Of a DNA stretch of 64,000 bases, positions 42,362 through 51,752 are shown one piece after another. The DNA is taken from assembly GCF_000519205.1 (NCBI RefSeq), contig NZ_JAFB01000031.1, positions 41,816 through 105,815 on the forward strand. The letters are read 5' to 3'. The first letter of the stretch is position 1; every line of letters begins with the position of its first letter. The notes beneath the pieces were generated by a model that saw nothing but the letters and a program-made list of their open reading frames with translations, made no database searches and was not told the origin of the DNA. The position numbers were made by a program, and so were the translations under genes. Source of the DNA: Amycolatopsis taiwanensis DSM 45107 (GTDB lineage: Bacteria; Actinomycetota; Actinomycetes; Mycobacteriales; Pseudonocardiaceae).

Positions 42362-42649
42362 TCACGGTGTGCGCTGGCTGCAGTGCCAACGGCGGACAAA
42401 AACGCCCCACGCTTCTATCGGGAAGACGACTTCGCCATCCTCTTCCTCGACATCGACGACTGTGACGCCGGTCCAGTTCCTGGTGGCCGCGACGAAACCG
42501 TTGCCGTTCGCGTGTGCCAGGGGGATCAGGTTGGCGGCGACGAACGACCATTCACACGTCATGAGGCCGGCCGTTTTGTACTGCAGGCCCGACTCGGTGC
42601 TGATCACGTCGATCGGTGCGGCGTCTTCCGGGATCCCGGCCAATCGCAT
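42362..42649 (-). CDS. Small protein of unknown function (possibly a fragment)
   Basis: 95 residues with a natural composition: MRLAGIPEDAAPIDVISTES, GLQYKTAGLMTCEWSFVAAN, LIPLAHANGNGFV and TVVDVEEEDGEVVFPIEAWG. No family recognised. ATG 42649 has GAGG nearby. It lies between a serine recombinase relic and a GntR relic, so it may be a leftover of a mobile region. Confidence 0.45.
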   Translation of the reverse strand: MRLAGIPEDAAPIDVISTESGLQYKTAGLMTCEWSFVAANLIPLAHANGNGFVAATRNWTGVTVVDVEEEDGEVVFPIEAWGVFVRRWHCSQRTP

Positions 42650-42768
42650 CGCCTCACGCCATCGCCCGGGGCGATCAGGACACCGCCCGGACGCTGTTCA
42701 CCGCGCACCTGGAACGCACGCGCGATGTCCGGGTCGCGGCGCTGGTGCAGGCGGGCACCGAGTACTGA
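42650..42768 (+). pseudogene. GntR/FCD-type regulator C-terminal relic
   Basis: Plus strand AIARGDQDTARTLFTAHLER followed by TRDVRVAALVQAGTEY and TGA. A-I-x-x-G-D-x-x-x-A-R-x-x-x-x-x-H-L is the last helix of FCD-domain GntR regulators. About 38 residues only, no start. Confidence 0.45.
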
Positions 42769-42812
42769 TCGCCGCGACCGTCCACTAACGACAGACGTCG
42801 CGGAGGAATTCG

Positions 42813-44441
42813 TCAGTCTGTCAGCGACTCGGTGGTCACCAGCGGTTTGTCCGCAGCGCCGCGCAGCGCGGCAACGGCCAGGACCGCGGCGACGAGCGCG
42901 GCGACCCCGCAGACGACGTAGCCCAACGAGTAGGCGTGGTCGAGCGCATGGAACGCGGCGTCCTTGAGCGGGTTTCCGGGAATGGCGTTGGCACCGAGCG
43001 GCCCCGACTGCACCGCACCGGCCACGGAAGGCGGCGCGGACTTGCTGAATCCGTCCACTGCGGACCGCAGCCCCGGGTCCGACGCGATCGCGCCCTGTAT
43101 CTCCGACGCGGCCTTGCTCAGTGCGACCGCACCGATGACCGCCGGCCCCAGGGTGAAGCCGAAGTCGCGGAGCTGGCTGGTCGTGCCGGAAGCCATGCCC
43201 GCCAGATGATTGGGCACGGTGTTGACCGCGACCGCGGTGACGCTGGAGAGCGCGAACGCGAAGCCGACGCCGACCAGCACCAGCGGCGCGATGATCGGCA
43301 GGATGGACAGGTCGGCCACCGAGTGTGTGGAGATCCACAGGTCACCGGCGCCGATCAGCAGGAAACCGCCGCCGAGCGCCCACCGCGGGTTGAACGAGTG
43401 GATGACCCGCGCCGTCAGCGGCATGAGAACCAACGCGAAGCCTTGCAACAGCACGAAAGCTACCGCGGTCTCCATCGGCGAAAACGCCTGGATCGCCGAG
43501 AGCCGGATGCTGGTCGCGTAGGCGGTGCCGAGAAAGGCGAACATGCCGACGACGGTGATGATCGAATTGACCGCGAACGCGTTGTTGCGGAACAGATCCA
43601 GCCTGAGCAGCGGCGCCGACGAGCGGCGTTCGGCGGCGACGAACAAAATGAAGAAGACGACCGCGACGACGAATCCCCCGATGACCCAGGCGTCCGACCA
43701 ACCGCCGTTGGCGCCCTGGATCACTGCGAACAGCAAGGCGAACAGCGACATCGCGATGGTGATCTGCCCCGGCCAGTCGAGCGAACGGCCTTGGGGTGCC
43801 GAGGAGTTCTGGGCGGTGAAGGCCACCAGGGCGCTGATCACGGCGAGGACACCGACCGCGAGGAACGCCCACCGCCAGCTTGCTGTCGGCTCGCTGCCCC
43901 ACGACAGTTTGGTGACCAGACCACCGAGCAGGGGCGAGATGAACCCGCCCGAGGACAGCGCCGCAGCCCAGATCGCGATGCCCTTGGCCCGGTCGTGCGC
44001 CGTGTGGGTGCCGGCGGCGACCATGGCCAGTGTTGTCGGGAACAACACTGCGGCGCCGATACCGGTCAGCGCCTGGCCGGTCCACAGCGTCGCGATCGCC
44101 GCCGTGTTCGACCCCTGCACACCGGGGGTCAGGACACTGAGCAGTTCCCCGACCGCCATCAGCAGGCTTCCGCCGATCAGCAGCCGCTTGCGGCCGAAGA
44201 GGTCACCGAGCACGCCGAACGTCAACTCCAGCAGGGTGACCGGCACCAGGAAGGCGTCGGAGATCCAGGTGAGCTGCGAGGACGTGGTGTGCAGGTCTTC
44301 CTGGAAGAGACCGTTGAGGACGGCGGGGATGGCAAGGCCGACCTGCGCCACAAGCACGGCAAGAGCGGTGGCGATCCGGGTGCCCGGCTTCAGCGACGGC
44401 GTGTGGATCGCGCGGCGGGCGCCGGTGGCGACATTGCTCAT
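42813..44441 (-). CDS. MFS drug exporter (DHA2 family)
   Basis: 542 residues with about 14 helices. AIPAVLNGLFQEDLHTTSSQ, LTWISDAFLVPVTLLELTFG and motif A GVLGDLFGRKRLLIGG are DHA2-type; motif C-like SSGGFISPLLGGLVTKL follows. A large C-terminal loop (about 455-500) precedes the last helix. ATG 44441. Divergent from a decayed MarR gene, the usual local repressor of such exporters, so the pump may now be deregulated. Confidence 0.9.
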   Translation of the reverse strand: MSNVATGARRAIHTPSLKPGTRIATALAVLVAQVGLAIPAVLNGLFQEDLHTTSSQLTWISDAFLVPVTLLELTFGVLGDLFGRKRLLIGGSLLMAVGELLSVLTPGVQGSNTAAIATLWTGQALTGIGAAVLFPTTLAMVAAGTHTAHDRAKGIAIWAAALSSGGFISPLLGGLVTKLSWGSEPTASWRWAFLAVGVLAVISALVAFTAQNSSAPQGRSLDWPGQITIAMSLFALLFAVIQGANGGWSDAWVIGGFVVAVVFFILFVAAERRSSAPLLRLDLFRNNAFAVNSIITVVGMFAFLGTAYATSIRLSAIQAFSPMETAVAFVLLQGFALVLMPLTARVIHSFNPRWALGGGFLLIGAGDLWISTHSVADLSILPIIAPLVLVGVGFAFALSSVTAVAVNTVPNHLAGMASGTTSQLRDFGFTLGPAVIGAVALSKAASEIQGAIASDPGLRSAVDGFSKSAPPSVAGAVQSGPLGANAIPGNPLKDAAFHALDHAYSLGYVVCGVAALVAAVLAVAALRGAADKPLVTTESLTD

Positions 44442-44580
44442 GCGTGCCTCCAGGGCGGATCAGCGTCGGTGCTGAGAAAACCATGGGTACTGTGCCACGT
44501 CCCGGTGCCGAAATACATATACCCTGTGTAAATTTCCGGCGGCCTCTTCCGGCCTTCGGCGGTGGACCGGACGGTGAGCC

Positions 44581-44895
44581 AAGATGGAAAGGTGTGGAAG
44601 CCCGATTTGTCGCATGCGGCCCGCGAATACGGCCGGCCGACCTTGCTGTGCCTGATCAAACAGCTGGAATTGGCCGTGCGGACATCGTTCGTAACTCCGG
44701 CGACTCCACGCTGGGATCTGGACCAGGCCAGCACCTGGAACGAGGAGACAACCAGCCTCATCGCCGAAGCGACCGCACCTGGCACGGACCGGACAACCGT
44801 ACTAACCGATGGCCGCAAGGTTGCGTTGACACTGAGTACAACACACGGGTTGTTGGCTAAGCGCTACGTGCTTGCGACGGTTCATTCGTCATTTA
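44581..44895 (+). pseudogene. Decayed MarR-family regulator
   Basis: YGRPTLLCLIKQLELAVR matches the N-terminal helix of MarR proteins. SFVTP is the recognition-helix region, and in another frame HLERGDNQPHRR corresponds to the wing (LVER-DPHDRR). The segments are too close together and out of frame, showing a deletion plus frameshift. Divergent from the DHA2 exporter at 44441. Confidence 0.55.
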
Positions 44896-44923
44896 TTTCC
44901 GAAGGCGTCGCGGTTAACCGGAA

Positions 44924-45940
44924 TCAATTGACTGCGGGCCTGCTCAGCGCTGGAGAGCGAGCTTCGGAGACCTTGCTCAGCAGGCGGTAGGAGTCGAGCC
45001 GGTCGGCCGGGTCATGGGCGGTGGTGGTGACCAGGACTTCGTCTGCGCCAGTGTGCGCGACCAGTTCGTCCAGGGCGGTCGCGACCTCGTCCGGGGTGCC
45101 CCACAGGTGCCCCCGCAAGGCGCGTTCGAACTGCGCGCGCGGTCGGTCGGACATCGATCGCGCGAGGACCTGCTCCGGGAGCTCCAGCGGCGGGAACTCG
45201 CCGTGTGTGCGGGAGTAGGCGGTCGCCCACGCCTCGGGGACGAGCAGCCGCCGGGCCCGCTCGGTGCTGTCGGCGACCGCGATGGACCGTGCGAGCACCA
45301 CGTACGGCTCGGTGGCCTGCGCCGACGGGCGGAAGGCCGCCCGATACTCCTCGATCATGCGGATCATCCGGTCGTCGCCGTGGGCGGGCGCGATCACCAG
45401 CGGCAATCCGAACTCGGCCGCCGTGCCCGCGCCGGCACCGGTGGCGAGCAGGAACACCGGCAGATCCAGTCCCTCAGCCGAGACGGCGTGCACACCGGAA
45501 GCCGCCTTTCCGTTCAGGTAGTCCAGCAACTCCGCGAGTTGCTCGCCGAACCGCTCGGCGGCGTCCTTACCGCGCCCCAGCGCGCGCCGGATGCCGTCGG
45601 TGAATCCGACCGAGCGGCCTAGCCCGACGTCGATTCGGTCGGGGAACAGCGAACCGAGCACGCCGAACTGCTCGGCGACCACGAGCGGCTGGTGGTTGGG
45701 CAGCATGACGCCACCGGTGCCGACCCGGATCCGGCTGGTCGCGGCGGCGACGGCCGCGGCCAGCACGGTGGGCGCCGCCCCGGCGACGCCGGGCACGCTG
45801 TGGTGCTCGGCCACCCAGAACCGGTGGTAGCCGAGGTCCTCGACCTGCTGGGCGAAGCGAACCGTGTCCCGCAGCGACTGCTGCGGGCTCACCCCCTGCC
45901 GGACGTGCGAGCGATCCAGCACGGAAAGACGCAAGCTCAT
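44924..45940 (-). CDS. LLM-class flavin-dependent monooxygenase (luciferase-like)
   Basis: 338 residues. LRLSVLDRSHVRQGVSPQQS, YHRFWVAEHHSVPGVAGAAP, RIRVGTGGVMLPNHQPLVVA and LFPDRIDVGLGRSVGF are the signature of bacterial luciferase-like oxidoreductases of the MsnO8/alkanal monooxygenase-like subgroup, which use FMN supplied by a separate reductase. The substrate is unknown. ATG 45940. No reductase is adjacent. Confidence 0.87.
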   Translation of the reverse strand: MSLRLSVLDRSHVRQGVSPQQSLRDTVRFAQQVEDLGYHRFWVAEHHSVPGVAGAAPTVLAAAVAAATSRIRVGTGGVMLPNHQPLVVAEQFGVLGSLFPDRIDVGLGRSVGFTDGIRRALGRGKDAAERFGEQLAELLDYLNGKAASGVHAVSAEGLDLPVFLLATGAGAGTAAEFGLPLVIAPAHGDDRMIRMIEEYRAAFRPSAQATEPYVVLARSIAVADSTERARRLLVPEAWATAYSRTHGEFPPLELPEQVLARSMSDRPRAQFERALRGHLWGTPDEVATALDELVAHTGADEVLVTTTAHDPADRLDSYRLLSKVSEARSPALSRPAVN

Positions 45941-46009
45941 ATCCGTATCAACACTTGCAAAACCGCGAGATTCCAGAAGGGGGTCGATTGGTCAAGACGT
46001 AAGAACCTG

Positions 46010-46500
46010 CCGGTGCGAAGGGCGTCGTTTCAGACCGGTCCCGCGCACCCAGTCGATGACCTTCTTGTCGAGTGTGGCGACGAGGCAGCCGAGGTAACGC
46101 TCGCCGTGGCCTGTCGAGCCACGCCGAACTTCGTCCAGAGCGATGATGAGACGGTGAAGCTCGTCGGGTCGCTGCTCGCCGAGGTCGAGAAGTTCGACAC
46201 TGATTCCCAGCAGGTGGCGGTCGCGACGGCCGGTTGGTCCAATCAGTGGGAGCAGCTCGCGACGGTGTGCGGCATCGCGCGAGCCCATGCTGACCCGGAA
46301 TCGTTTCAAGCGTCCATGGATGTGGATGGCCGCTGGTCCAAGCCGGTGCGTGAGCGGCACAAGCAGTTTCTGAAGATGGTTGAGAGAGCTGTCGAAGACG
46401 GCACCTCGCCCGGGGAAGTTCTGAAGCTGGCGTGGCGGCTCCTTGGACGGCTGCACGTCCTGGGGTTCGCGGTTCAGAGCCGGCACGGACCGGGTTGGAG
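46010..46500 (+). pseudogene. Unrecognised coding relic on the plus strand
   Basis: A long open frame reads DDETVKLVGSLLAEVEKFDT, then AGWSNQWEQLATVCGIARAH, MDVDGRWSKPVRERHKQFLK and LGRLHVLGFAVQSRHGPGWS. It looks like real protein but has no start with a ribosome site, and its ends run into unrelated sequence at both sides. I cannot name the family. The minus-strand continuation of the Clp_N gene overlaps it and is the less natural frame. Confidence 0.35.
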
Positions 46501-46559
46501 CCTGATAGCTCATTGGCGAGTGGGAGTGTCTGGAGTTGGTGTGGAGCACGGTTGTTCGG

Positions 46560-46853
46560 GGCGACGGGCGCCCGGGCGTCCAGATCGATCCCGATGGCCG
46601 ACAGCGCATCCCGGTCGAGGTCACTGGATAGGCCGGCCGCGCCACCAAGGTTGACATGGCGGACGATTTCCTCCTCGACGTGTTCTGGCGTGACCCCCTG
46701 CTCGCACAGGACAGCGCTAGCGGGCGCGCTGGTGGAGGCCACGGCGAGCAGGAGATGTTCGCAGCCGATATAGCGGTGCCCGAGACGGCGGGCGTGCTCT
46801 TCGGCATGGATTACAACGGTGCGGGCGTCCACAGTGAAGCGCTCGAACATCAT
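46560..46853 (-). pseudogene. Clp N-terminal repeat protein, truncated
   Basis: ATG 46853 starts MMFERFTVDARTVVIHAEEH, then RRLGHRYIGCEHLLLAVAST, and later LDRDALSAIGIDLDAR, the double-helix-repeat Clp_N domain found in ClpC and small ClpC-like proteins. After about residue 95 the frame leaves the family and runs 200 residues through DNA that codes better on the other strand. So the 3' half was lost or replaced. Confident in the domain, unsure whether a short product is made. Confidence 0.65.
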
Positions 46854-47022
46854 CGCCCCCGACTCGTCGGCCGTACTTGCGGGGTTTGCTTGGTGACGCC
46901 GAGCCGCTCGGCGATGTCCTGCCCCGCAGCTGGCGCAGGCCGGTGGTGACCAGCGAGTTACCGCCGGTGCCGAACTAGTCGTCGTGCCAGCTCACCCGGT
47001 CGCCTTGTGGTAGGCACGGGGT

Positions 47023-47673
47023 ATGTCCACCGAGTCAGCGTTGTTGCCTGCGCTGGACCTGACCGGCACCTTTGCCTTCGGGCTAAATGGAGCCCTGACG
47101 GCGGTCCGCGCTGCACGGCTCGATGTTGTTGGTGTTCTCGCACTCGGCATGATCACGGCGTTGGGTGGCGGGGTTATTCGCGACGTCCTAATCGGTGCGA
47201 TCCCGCCTGCTACGTTCCAGGACTGGCGCTACTTCGTACTCGCCGCCGGCGGCGCGCTGATCGCGTTCGCCCTCAGTAGGCGGTTGGATCGGCTGGGGAT
47301 GCCGATCACGGTGCTTGACGCGGTCGGGTTGAGCGTGTTCTCCGTTATTGGAGCGAGCAAGGCGCTGTCCTTCGGGCTCCAGATCGGGCCCGCGCTGGCG
47401 TTGGGGGTGATCACCGGTGTGGGTGGGGGAACGATTCGTGACACCCTCGTCCGGCAGCTGCCGTCGGTGCTAGTGAGCGACCTGTACGCCATCCCCGCTC
47501 TGGTTGCCGCCGCTATCACAGTGGGCACGGTCGAAACGGGTGTCTACGGTCTACCGGCCGCTTTGGGCGCCGCGGCGGTCTGTTTCGTCATCCGGATGCT
47601 CGGCGTCTACTTTGGCCTCCAAGCGCCACGACCGCCACGAACAGGCAACGATCACGATTCTCCGGATTCCTGA
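47023..47673 (+). CDS. TRIC-type cation channel / UPF0126 membrane protein
   Basis: 216 residues with seven helices in two repeats. The repeat signatures are ALGGGVIRDVLIG and GVGGGTIRDTLV, each following a kinked helix, as in trimeric intracellular cation channels. The N-terminal helix carries LDLTGTFAFGLNGALTA. It probably conducts K+ across the cytoplasmic membrane. ATG 47023. Confidence 0.92.
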   Translation: MSTESALLPALDLTGTFAFGLNGALTAVRAARLDVVGVLALGMITALGGGVIRDVLIGAIPPATFQDWRYFVLAAGGALIAFALSRRLDRLGMPITVLDAVGLSVFSVIGASKALSFGLQIGPALALGVITGVGGGTIRDTLVRQLPSVLVSDLYAIPALVAAAITVGTVETGVYGLPAALGAAAVCFVIRMLGVYFGLQAPRPPRTGNDHDSPDS

Positions 47674-47751
47674 GTCAGTTGTTCACGCGGCCGTATCGCG
47701 CTGCTTGGTGCCGCCGGTCAATCGATCCTGTGTTCTCGATCTCCGACGGGG

Positions 47752-48105
47752 TCAGTTCTCGGGCGGGCCGCCATTGCTGCCAGTACTGTCTTGTCGCTCG
47801 AACTGCTTCGCCCGCCGGCGTCGTTGCCACTGTTCCCGTTGCCGACGCAGCGCTTCCCGCGCGTGGCCGGTGAAGGTCGGCGGCCGCCAGTGGGCCTCGG
47901 GATGACGGACGGCGGCGTCGACCTCGAGGCGAAACCGATCGACCGAGGTCAGCAGCGCGGCGTGCTGCTGCCAGGCATCGGCATCGGCGTATGGGTCAAG
48001 GAGCAGCAGCGGTCCAGGAGCGCACGGTGAGAGCGGGCGCTTAGACCGCCGACGGTGGGGGAATACCAAGTCGGAGGCGCAACGGTCCGCCGGGAAGGAC
48101 CGCAA
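47752..48105 (-). CDS. Hypothetical protein, possibly a fragment
   Basis: 117 codons. The second half has a plausible protein pattern: LLLLDPYADADAWQQHAALL, DRFRLEVDAAVRHPEAHWRP and a strongly basic helix REALRRQREQWQRRRRAK. The first 25 residues look random, so the true start may be further in. No family recognised. Confidence 0.35.
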   Translation of the reverse strand: MRSFPADRCASDLVFPHRRRSKRPLSPCAPGPLLLLDPYADADAWQQHAALLTSVDRFRLEVDAAVRHPEAHWRPPTFTGHAREALRRQREQWQRRRRAKQFERQDSTGSNGGPPEN

Positions 48106-48125
48106 TCATCGTTTTGGAGTGAATC

Positions 48126-48569
48126 GTGAAGCGCGGGAAGCGGATATGGCTGGTCAAGCCGTCACATCTGCCGGTACGGGTGATGACCGGCGCCTTCATC
48201 CTCAACTCGGGATACACGATGCGCAGTGCGGACGCCGCAGCGGCGGGCCGGCTGCACGGCTTCGCTTCCGGAACCTACCCAGGGCTGCGCAAGGTCGATC
48301 CGCAGATCTTCGTACGCCTGCTGTCCGGCGGTGAGATGTTGCTCGGCGCGGCGCTACTGATCCCGGTGATTCCCTCGGCGGTCGCCGGGGCGGGTCTGGC
48401 CGCATTCGCCGGAGGGTTGGTAGGGCTGTACTTCGGCACGCCCGGCATGCGGCGACAGGGCAGCATCCGGCCGACCGAGGAGGGGCTCGGCCTGGCCAAG
48501 GATGTCTGGCTGCTGGGCATCGGGGCGTCGCTGGTGGTCGACGACCTCATGGAGCGGACGCGGCGCTGA
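48126..48569 (+). CDS. DoxX-like membrane protein
   Basis: 147 residues with three to four hydrophobic segments (VMTGAFILNSGYTMRSADAA, LLSGGEMLLGAALLIPVIPS, AAFAGGLVGLYFGTPG and DVWLLGIGASLVVDDL). The arrangement resembles small actinobacterial DoxX/DUF417-like membrane proteins. Function unknown. GTG 48126 preceded by GTGAA; ATG 48186 is a later alternative. Confidence 0.7.
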   Translation: MKRGKRIWLVKPSHLPVRVMTGAFILNSGYTMRSADAAAAGRLHGFASGTYPGLRKVDPQIFVRLLSGGEMLLGAALLIPVIPSAVAGAGLAAFAGGLVGLYFGTPGMRRQGSIRPTEEGLGLAKDVWLLGIGASLVVDDLMERTRR

Positions 48570-48635
48570 CCGCTGGTGTCGTGGCGTAGGGCGCGCCGGC
48601 GGCCGGGGGGGCGCTGATCATGATGACGGCAGGCC

Positions 48636-49211
48636 TCAGTCAATGATCCCGAACCCGCCGGTCCAGGGGATCTTCTCGCTCGCGGCCAGGGCGATCTGCA
48701 GAAAGCCCATCGCCTCCATCTCCCGAGCCCGCTTCAGCGTGCCGGCATCGATGACCTTCAGACCGCCGCTGGTGATCAGCCCAGCCAGGGCGGCCTTGGC
48801 ATCGGCGTCGTCACCGGCGATGAGGACGGTGGTGGTCAGCGGGCCGACGGTCCCCGCGGCCAGCGTCCCGGCGAAGGTGGTGTTGAAGGCCTTTAGCACC
48901 CGGGAGTTGGGCAGCTTGGCGGCGATCTGCGCGGCGGCCGAGGAGTCCGCGGGCACGGTGAGGGAGTCGAAGGTGTCGAAGTCCACCGGGTTGGTGATAT
49001 CCACGACGATCTTCCCGGCAAGCTGGTCACCGCGCTGGCGTAGCACTTCGTCGACGGCGGGGTAGGGGACGGCGAGGATAACAATGTGGCCGCTGGCCGG
49101 CTTGTCGGCGTCGCTCTCGTCGAATTTTTCGACGCTGCTGCCGCCCTTGCCGACGACACTCGCAATCGCCTGGCCCATGTTGCCGGCCCCGATGATCGAG
49201 ACGTCTGCCAT
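48636..49211 (-). CDS. NADPH-dependent F420 reductase-like Rossmann protein
   Basis: 191 residues from ATG 49211. SIIGAGNMGQAIASVVGKGG is the dinucleotide loop, IVILAVPYPAVDEVLRQRGD and KIVVDITNPVDF follow as in the F420-NADP oxidoreductase/NADP-binding-2 family, and AFNTTFAGTLAAG is the conserved AFNT loop. Members transfer hydride between NADPH and F420 or reduce other substrates. An in-frame upstream extension to 49373 lacks homology. Confidence 0.85.
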   Translation of the reverse strand: MADVSIIGAGNMGQAIASVVGKGGSSVEKFDESDADKPASGHIVILAVPYPAVDEVLRQRGDQLAGKIVVDITNPVDFDTFDSLTVPADSSAAAQIAAKLPNSRVLKAFNTTFAGTLAAGTVGPLTTTVLIAGDDADAKAALAGLITSGGLKVIDAGTLKRAREMEAMGFLQIALAASEKIPWTGGFGIID

Positions 49212-49354
49212 GAGAAGAACACCCCTTCCCACCGAATGGACGCGTAGCGCGAAAGAAACGCACCTGGCCACGTACGCGCTGGTGCTACGCGGCCGCACCT
49301 TCAGCGGGTATACCCGTGCCGCTTGCGGGTACACGGATCCAAGGAAGCACTCCC

Positions 49355-49645
49355 ATGGCCTACCACCTCCCATCCGATCTCGACGATCGACCGGTGACCA
49401 TCGACGGTGCCGGGACGCTTGGCAGGCGCATCGCTACGGTGTTCGCCGCCGGCGGCACCGACGTACGCATCTTCGACCTCGTCGCCGAGCAGCGCGCCGC
49501 CGCCCGCGATTACGCAGCAGCTCACACCGAGCAGTTCAAGCACACACTCGGTGTCGATGCACCACGCACCGGACGGGTGGAGGCCAGCGATGACCTCGCC
49601 GCCGCGGTCACCGATGCCTGGCGTCGGGCCGAGACGCAACCGTAG
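49355..49645 (+). pseudogene. 3-hydroxyacyl-CoA dehydrogenase NAD-binding domain, truncated
   Basis: 96 codons from ATG 49355 (AAGGAAG upstream). MAYHLPSDLDDRPVTIDGAG, then TLGRRIATVFAAGGTDVRIF is the Rossmann start of 3-hydroxyacyl-CoA dehydrogenases of about 300 residues, with the first glycine motif slightly altered (DGAGTLG for IGAGTLG). It ends after AVTDAWRRAETQP, about where DAWLVIEAVPE would begin, so the gene is frameshifted and lost its catalytic half. Confidence 0.65.
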
Positions 49646-49768
49646 TGCGAGGCCCGGTCCCGCCTGGGCGGCCCGGCGGGTTTCCCGTTGTGGCGGCGGT
49701 GGTAGTCGATCGGCCAGGCATTCTGGCGCCCCGCGCGCGGGTCGCCCGAGCTTTCGTGGAGGGAAACC

Positions 49769-51127
49769 ATGGAACCACCGCGCGTCCTGGTGGTCGGCGG
49801 CGGGTTCGCCGGCGTGGAGTGCGTGCGCAGGCTGGAACGGTTGCTCGCACCGGACGAAGCGTCGATCACGCTGGTGGCGCCGCGTAACTATCAGCTCTAC
49901 CTACCGCTGCTGCCGCAGGTGGCGGCCGGCATGCTCACGCCGCAGTCGGTGGCGGTGTCGCTGCGTAGGCTGCTACACCGCACCCGGGTGGCGCCTGGTG
50001 CTGCGATCGGCGTGGACCTCGAGGCCAAGGTCTGCGTCGTCCGGGCCATCACAGACGAGATCGTCACCGAGCCGTACGACTATCTCGTGCTGGCTCCGGG
50101 CAGCGTCACACGCACGTTCGACATCCCCGGCCTCGCTGAGCAGGCGCTCGGCATGAAGACCCTGGCCGAGGCGGCGTATCTGCGTGACCACGTGATCGCA
50201 CAGCTCGACATCGCGGCGGCCGCGCCGGATCACGAAGAGAAGGAAGCCCGCCTGCAGTTCGTGGCGGTGGGCGGCGGCTATTCGGGTACGGAGACCGTGG
50301 CGGCCCTGCACCGCCTCACGTCGGCGGCCGCGGAGCGGTATCCGCAACTCGACCCGCACGCGATCAAGTGGCATCTCATCGACATCGCCCACAAGCTCAT
50401 GCCCGAACTCGGTGACGAGTTGGGTGAGAAGGCCATGAACTTGCTGCAGCGACGTGGCATCAACGTCTCGCTTGGCGTGTCGGTGGCCGAGGTCGATGAG
50501 AAGACCGTGCGGCTGACCGACCACCGGGTCCTGCCGTGCCGAACCCTCATCTGGACGGCGGGGGTGCAACCGAGCCCTCTGATCGGCACGCTCGACGCGG
50601 AGACCGTGCGAGGACGGCTCAGGGTCACCGAGTACATGGACGTCCCCGGATACCACGGTGTGTTCGCGGTCGGCGACGCCGCCGCGGTGCCCGACCCGGG
50701 CAAGGGCGACGGTGCCGTCTGCCCACCCACCGCGCAACACGCACAGCGCCAGGGACGGGTGGTCGCCCGGAACGTCGCCGCGACGCTCCGCGGCCACCCC
50801 ATGGAGCCGTATCGGCACCGGGCTATGGGGCTGGTCGTGGACCTGGGAGGCGCGGACGCGGTGGCCAACCCGCTCGGTGTGCCACTGAAGGGCCTGCCCG
50901 CACAGGCCGTGACACGTGGCTACCACATGCTGGCGCTGCACACGCCCGTCGCGAAGACGCGGGTGCTGACGAACTGGCTGCTCAACGCCACGTCCGGGGA
51001 CGACTACGTCCGCATGGGGTTCCTCGCCAACCAGCCGGCGACGCTGCGGGAACTGGAACACACCGATGCCTACCTCAGCAAGGACCGGATGCACAGCTTC
51101 ACCAGGCCGTCTGACGTCGCGAGATAG
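49769..51127 (+). CDS. Type II NADH dehydrogenase-like FAD oxidoreductase
   Basis: 452 residues. FAD motif RVLVVGGGFAGVECVRRLER, NAD motif FVAVGGGYSGTETVAALHR and the closing FAD motif GVFAVGDAAAVPD. Overall arrangement and length match NDH-2 (Ndh) proteins, which pass electrons from NADH to quinone without proton pumping. A long C-terminal region (about 330-452) carries the expected amphipathic membrane-binding stretch. ATG 49769 follows GTGGAGGG. Confidence 0.88.
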   Translation: MEPPRVLVVGGGFAGVECVRRLERLLAPDEASITLVAPRNYQLYLPLLPQVAAGMLTPQSVAVSLRRLLHRTRVAPGAAIGVDLEAKVCVVRAITDEIVTEPYDYLVLAPGSVTRTFDIPGLAEQALGMKTLAEAAYLRDHVIAQLDIAAAAPDHEEKEARLQFVAVGGGYSGTETVAALHRLTSAAAERYPQLDPHAIKWHLIDIAHKLMPELGDELGEKAMNLLQRRGINVSLGVSVAEVDEKTVRLTDHRVLPCRTLIWTAGVQPSPLIGTLDAETVRGRLRVTEYMDVPGYHGVFAVGDAAAVPDPGKGDGAVCPPTAQHAQRQGRVVARNVAATLRGHPMEPYRHRAMGLVVDLGGADAVANPLGVPLKGLPAQAVTRGYHMLALHTPVAKTRVLTNWLLNATSGDDYVRMGFLANQPATLRELEHTDAYLSKDRMHSFTRPSDVAR

Positions 51128-51199
51128 CACGCCGCAAGCACGTCAGGGTGCCGGGGCAGGCCCGCCGGGCTTGCCCCGGCCTGCTTCTCAGGATGAGTA

Positions 51200-51488
51200 T
51201 CGGTCGCGGAACCCGTGTTCGAGTTTCTTCCAGGGATTTGCCCTTGGTCTCGGGCATCGACGTCGAGATGAAGGCGATGCCGAGCACGCCGAGCAGGACG
51301 AACACCAGGAAGGTCCAGGTCGGCCCCAGGGAGGTGGTGAGCACGGGGAAGGAGATGGAAATGGCGAATTTCACCATTCGCGGCACGAAACCGCGCCGCC
51401 CATCGCGAAACCGCGGATCTTCATCGGGAGACACCCGGACTGCCCCGCTGTGGTCCTCGTCCATCTCCCGGCAGGCGGCGTCGAGCAT
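51200..51488 (-). pseudogene. Sugar-porter MFS transporter, C-terminal relic
   Basis: Minus strand: LPMKIRGFAMGGAV in one frame, then after a shift RMVKFAISISFPVLTTSLGP, TWTFLVFVLLGVLGIAFIST and MPETKGKSLEE. This is the last two helices and the PETKG motif of sugar-porter family transporters. Only about 80 of about 470 residues remain. The rest of 51128-51752 holds no gene. Confidence 0.75.
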
Positions 51489-51752
51489 CGCGTCGAACGC
51501 GGGATCGGGGTCGGTGAAGGGCGGGCACGAGCGCTACCGACTTTGCCGCCACCCTGGCTTCTCTTTGCGGTCCTCTCGACGCGATAGGTCCGCTGTTGCT
51601 TGGTTCGACCCGGGTTTTTCCAGGTGGCGGCAGGGTACTACCTAGGTGCGGCCGGCCCGCTCTGCCGGGTCGAATCAAGGCTTCTTCGCTGTTACCCGTC
51701 GCCGGGCTCGTCGCATTTGGTTGTTTTCGACGACATGTCCTGGAGGCAGATC

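Noticed and set aside
42936..44531. 531-codon plus-strand frame opposite the DHA2 exporter
   Set aside because: Composition of an antisense shadow; the minus strand encodes a full MFS protein.
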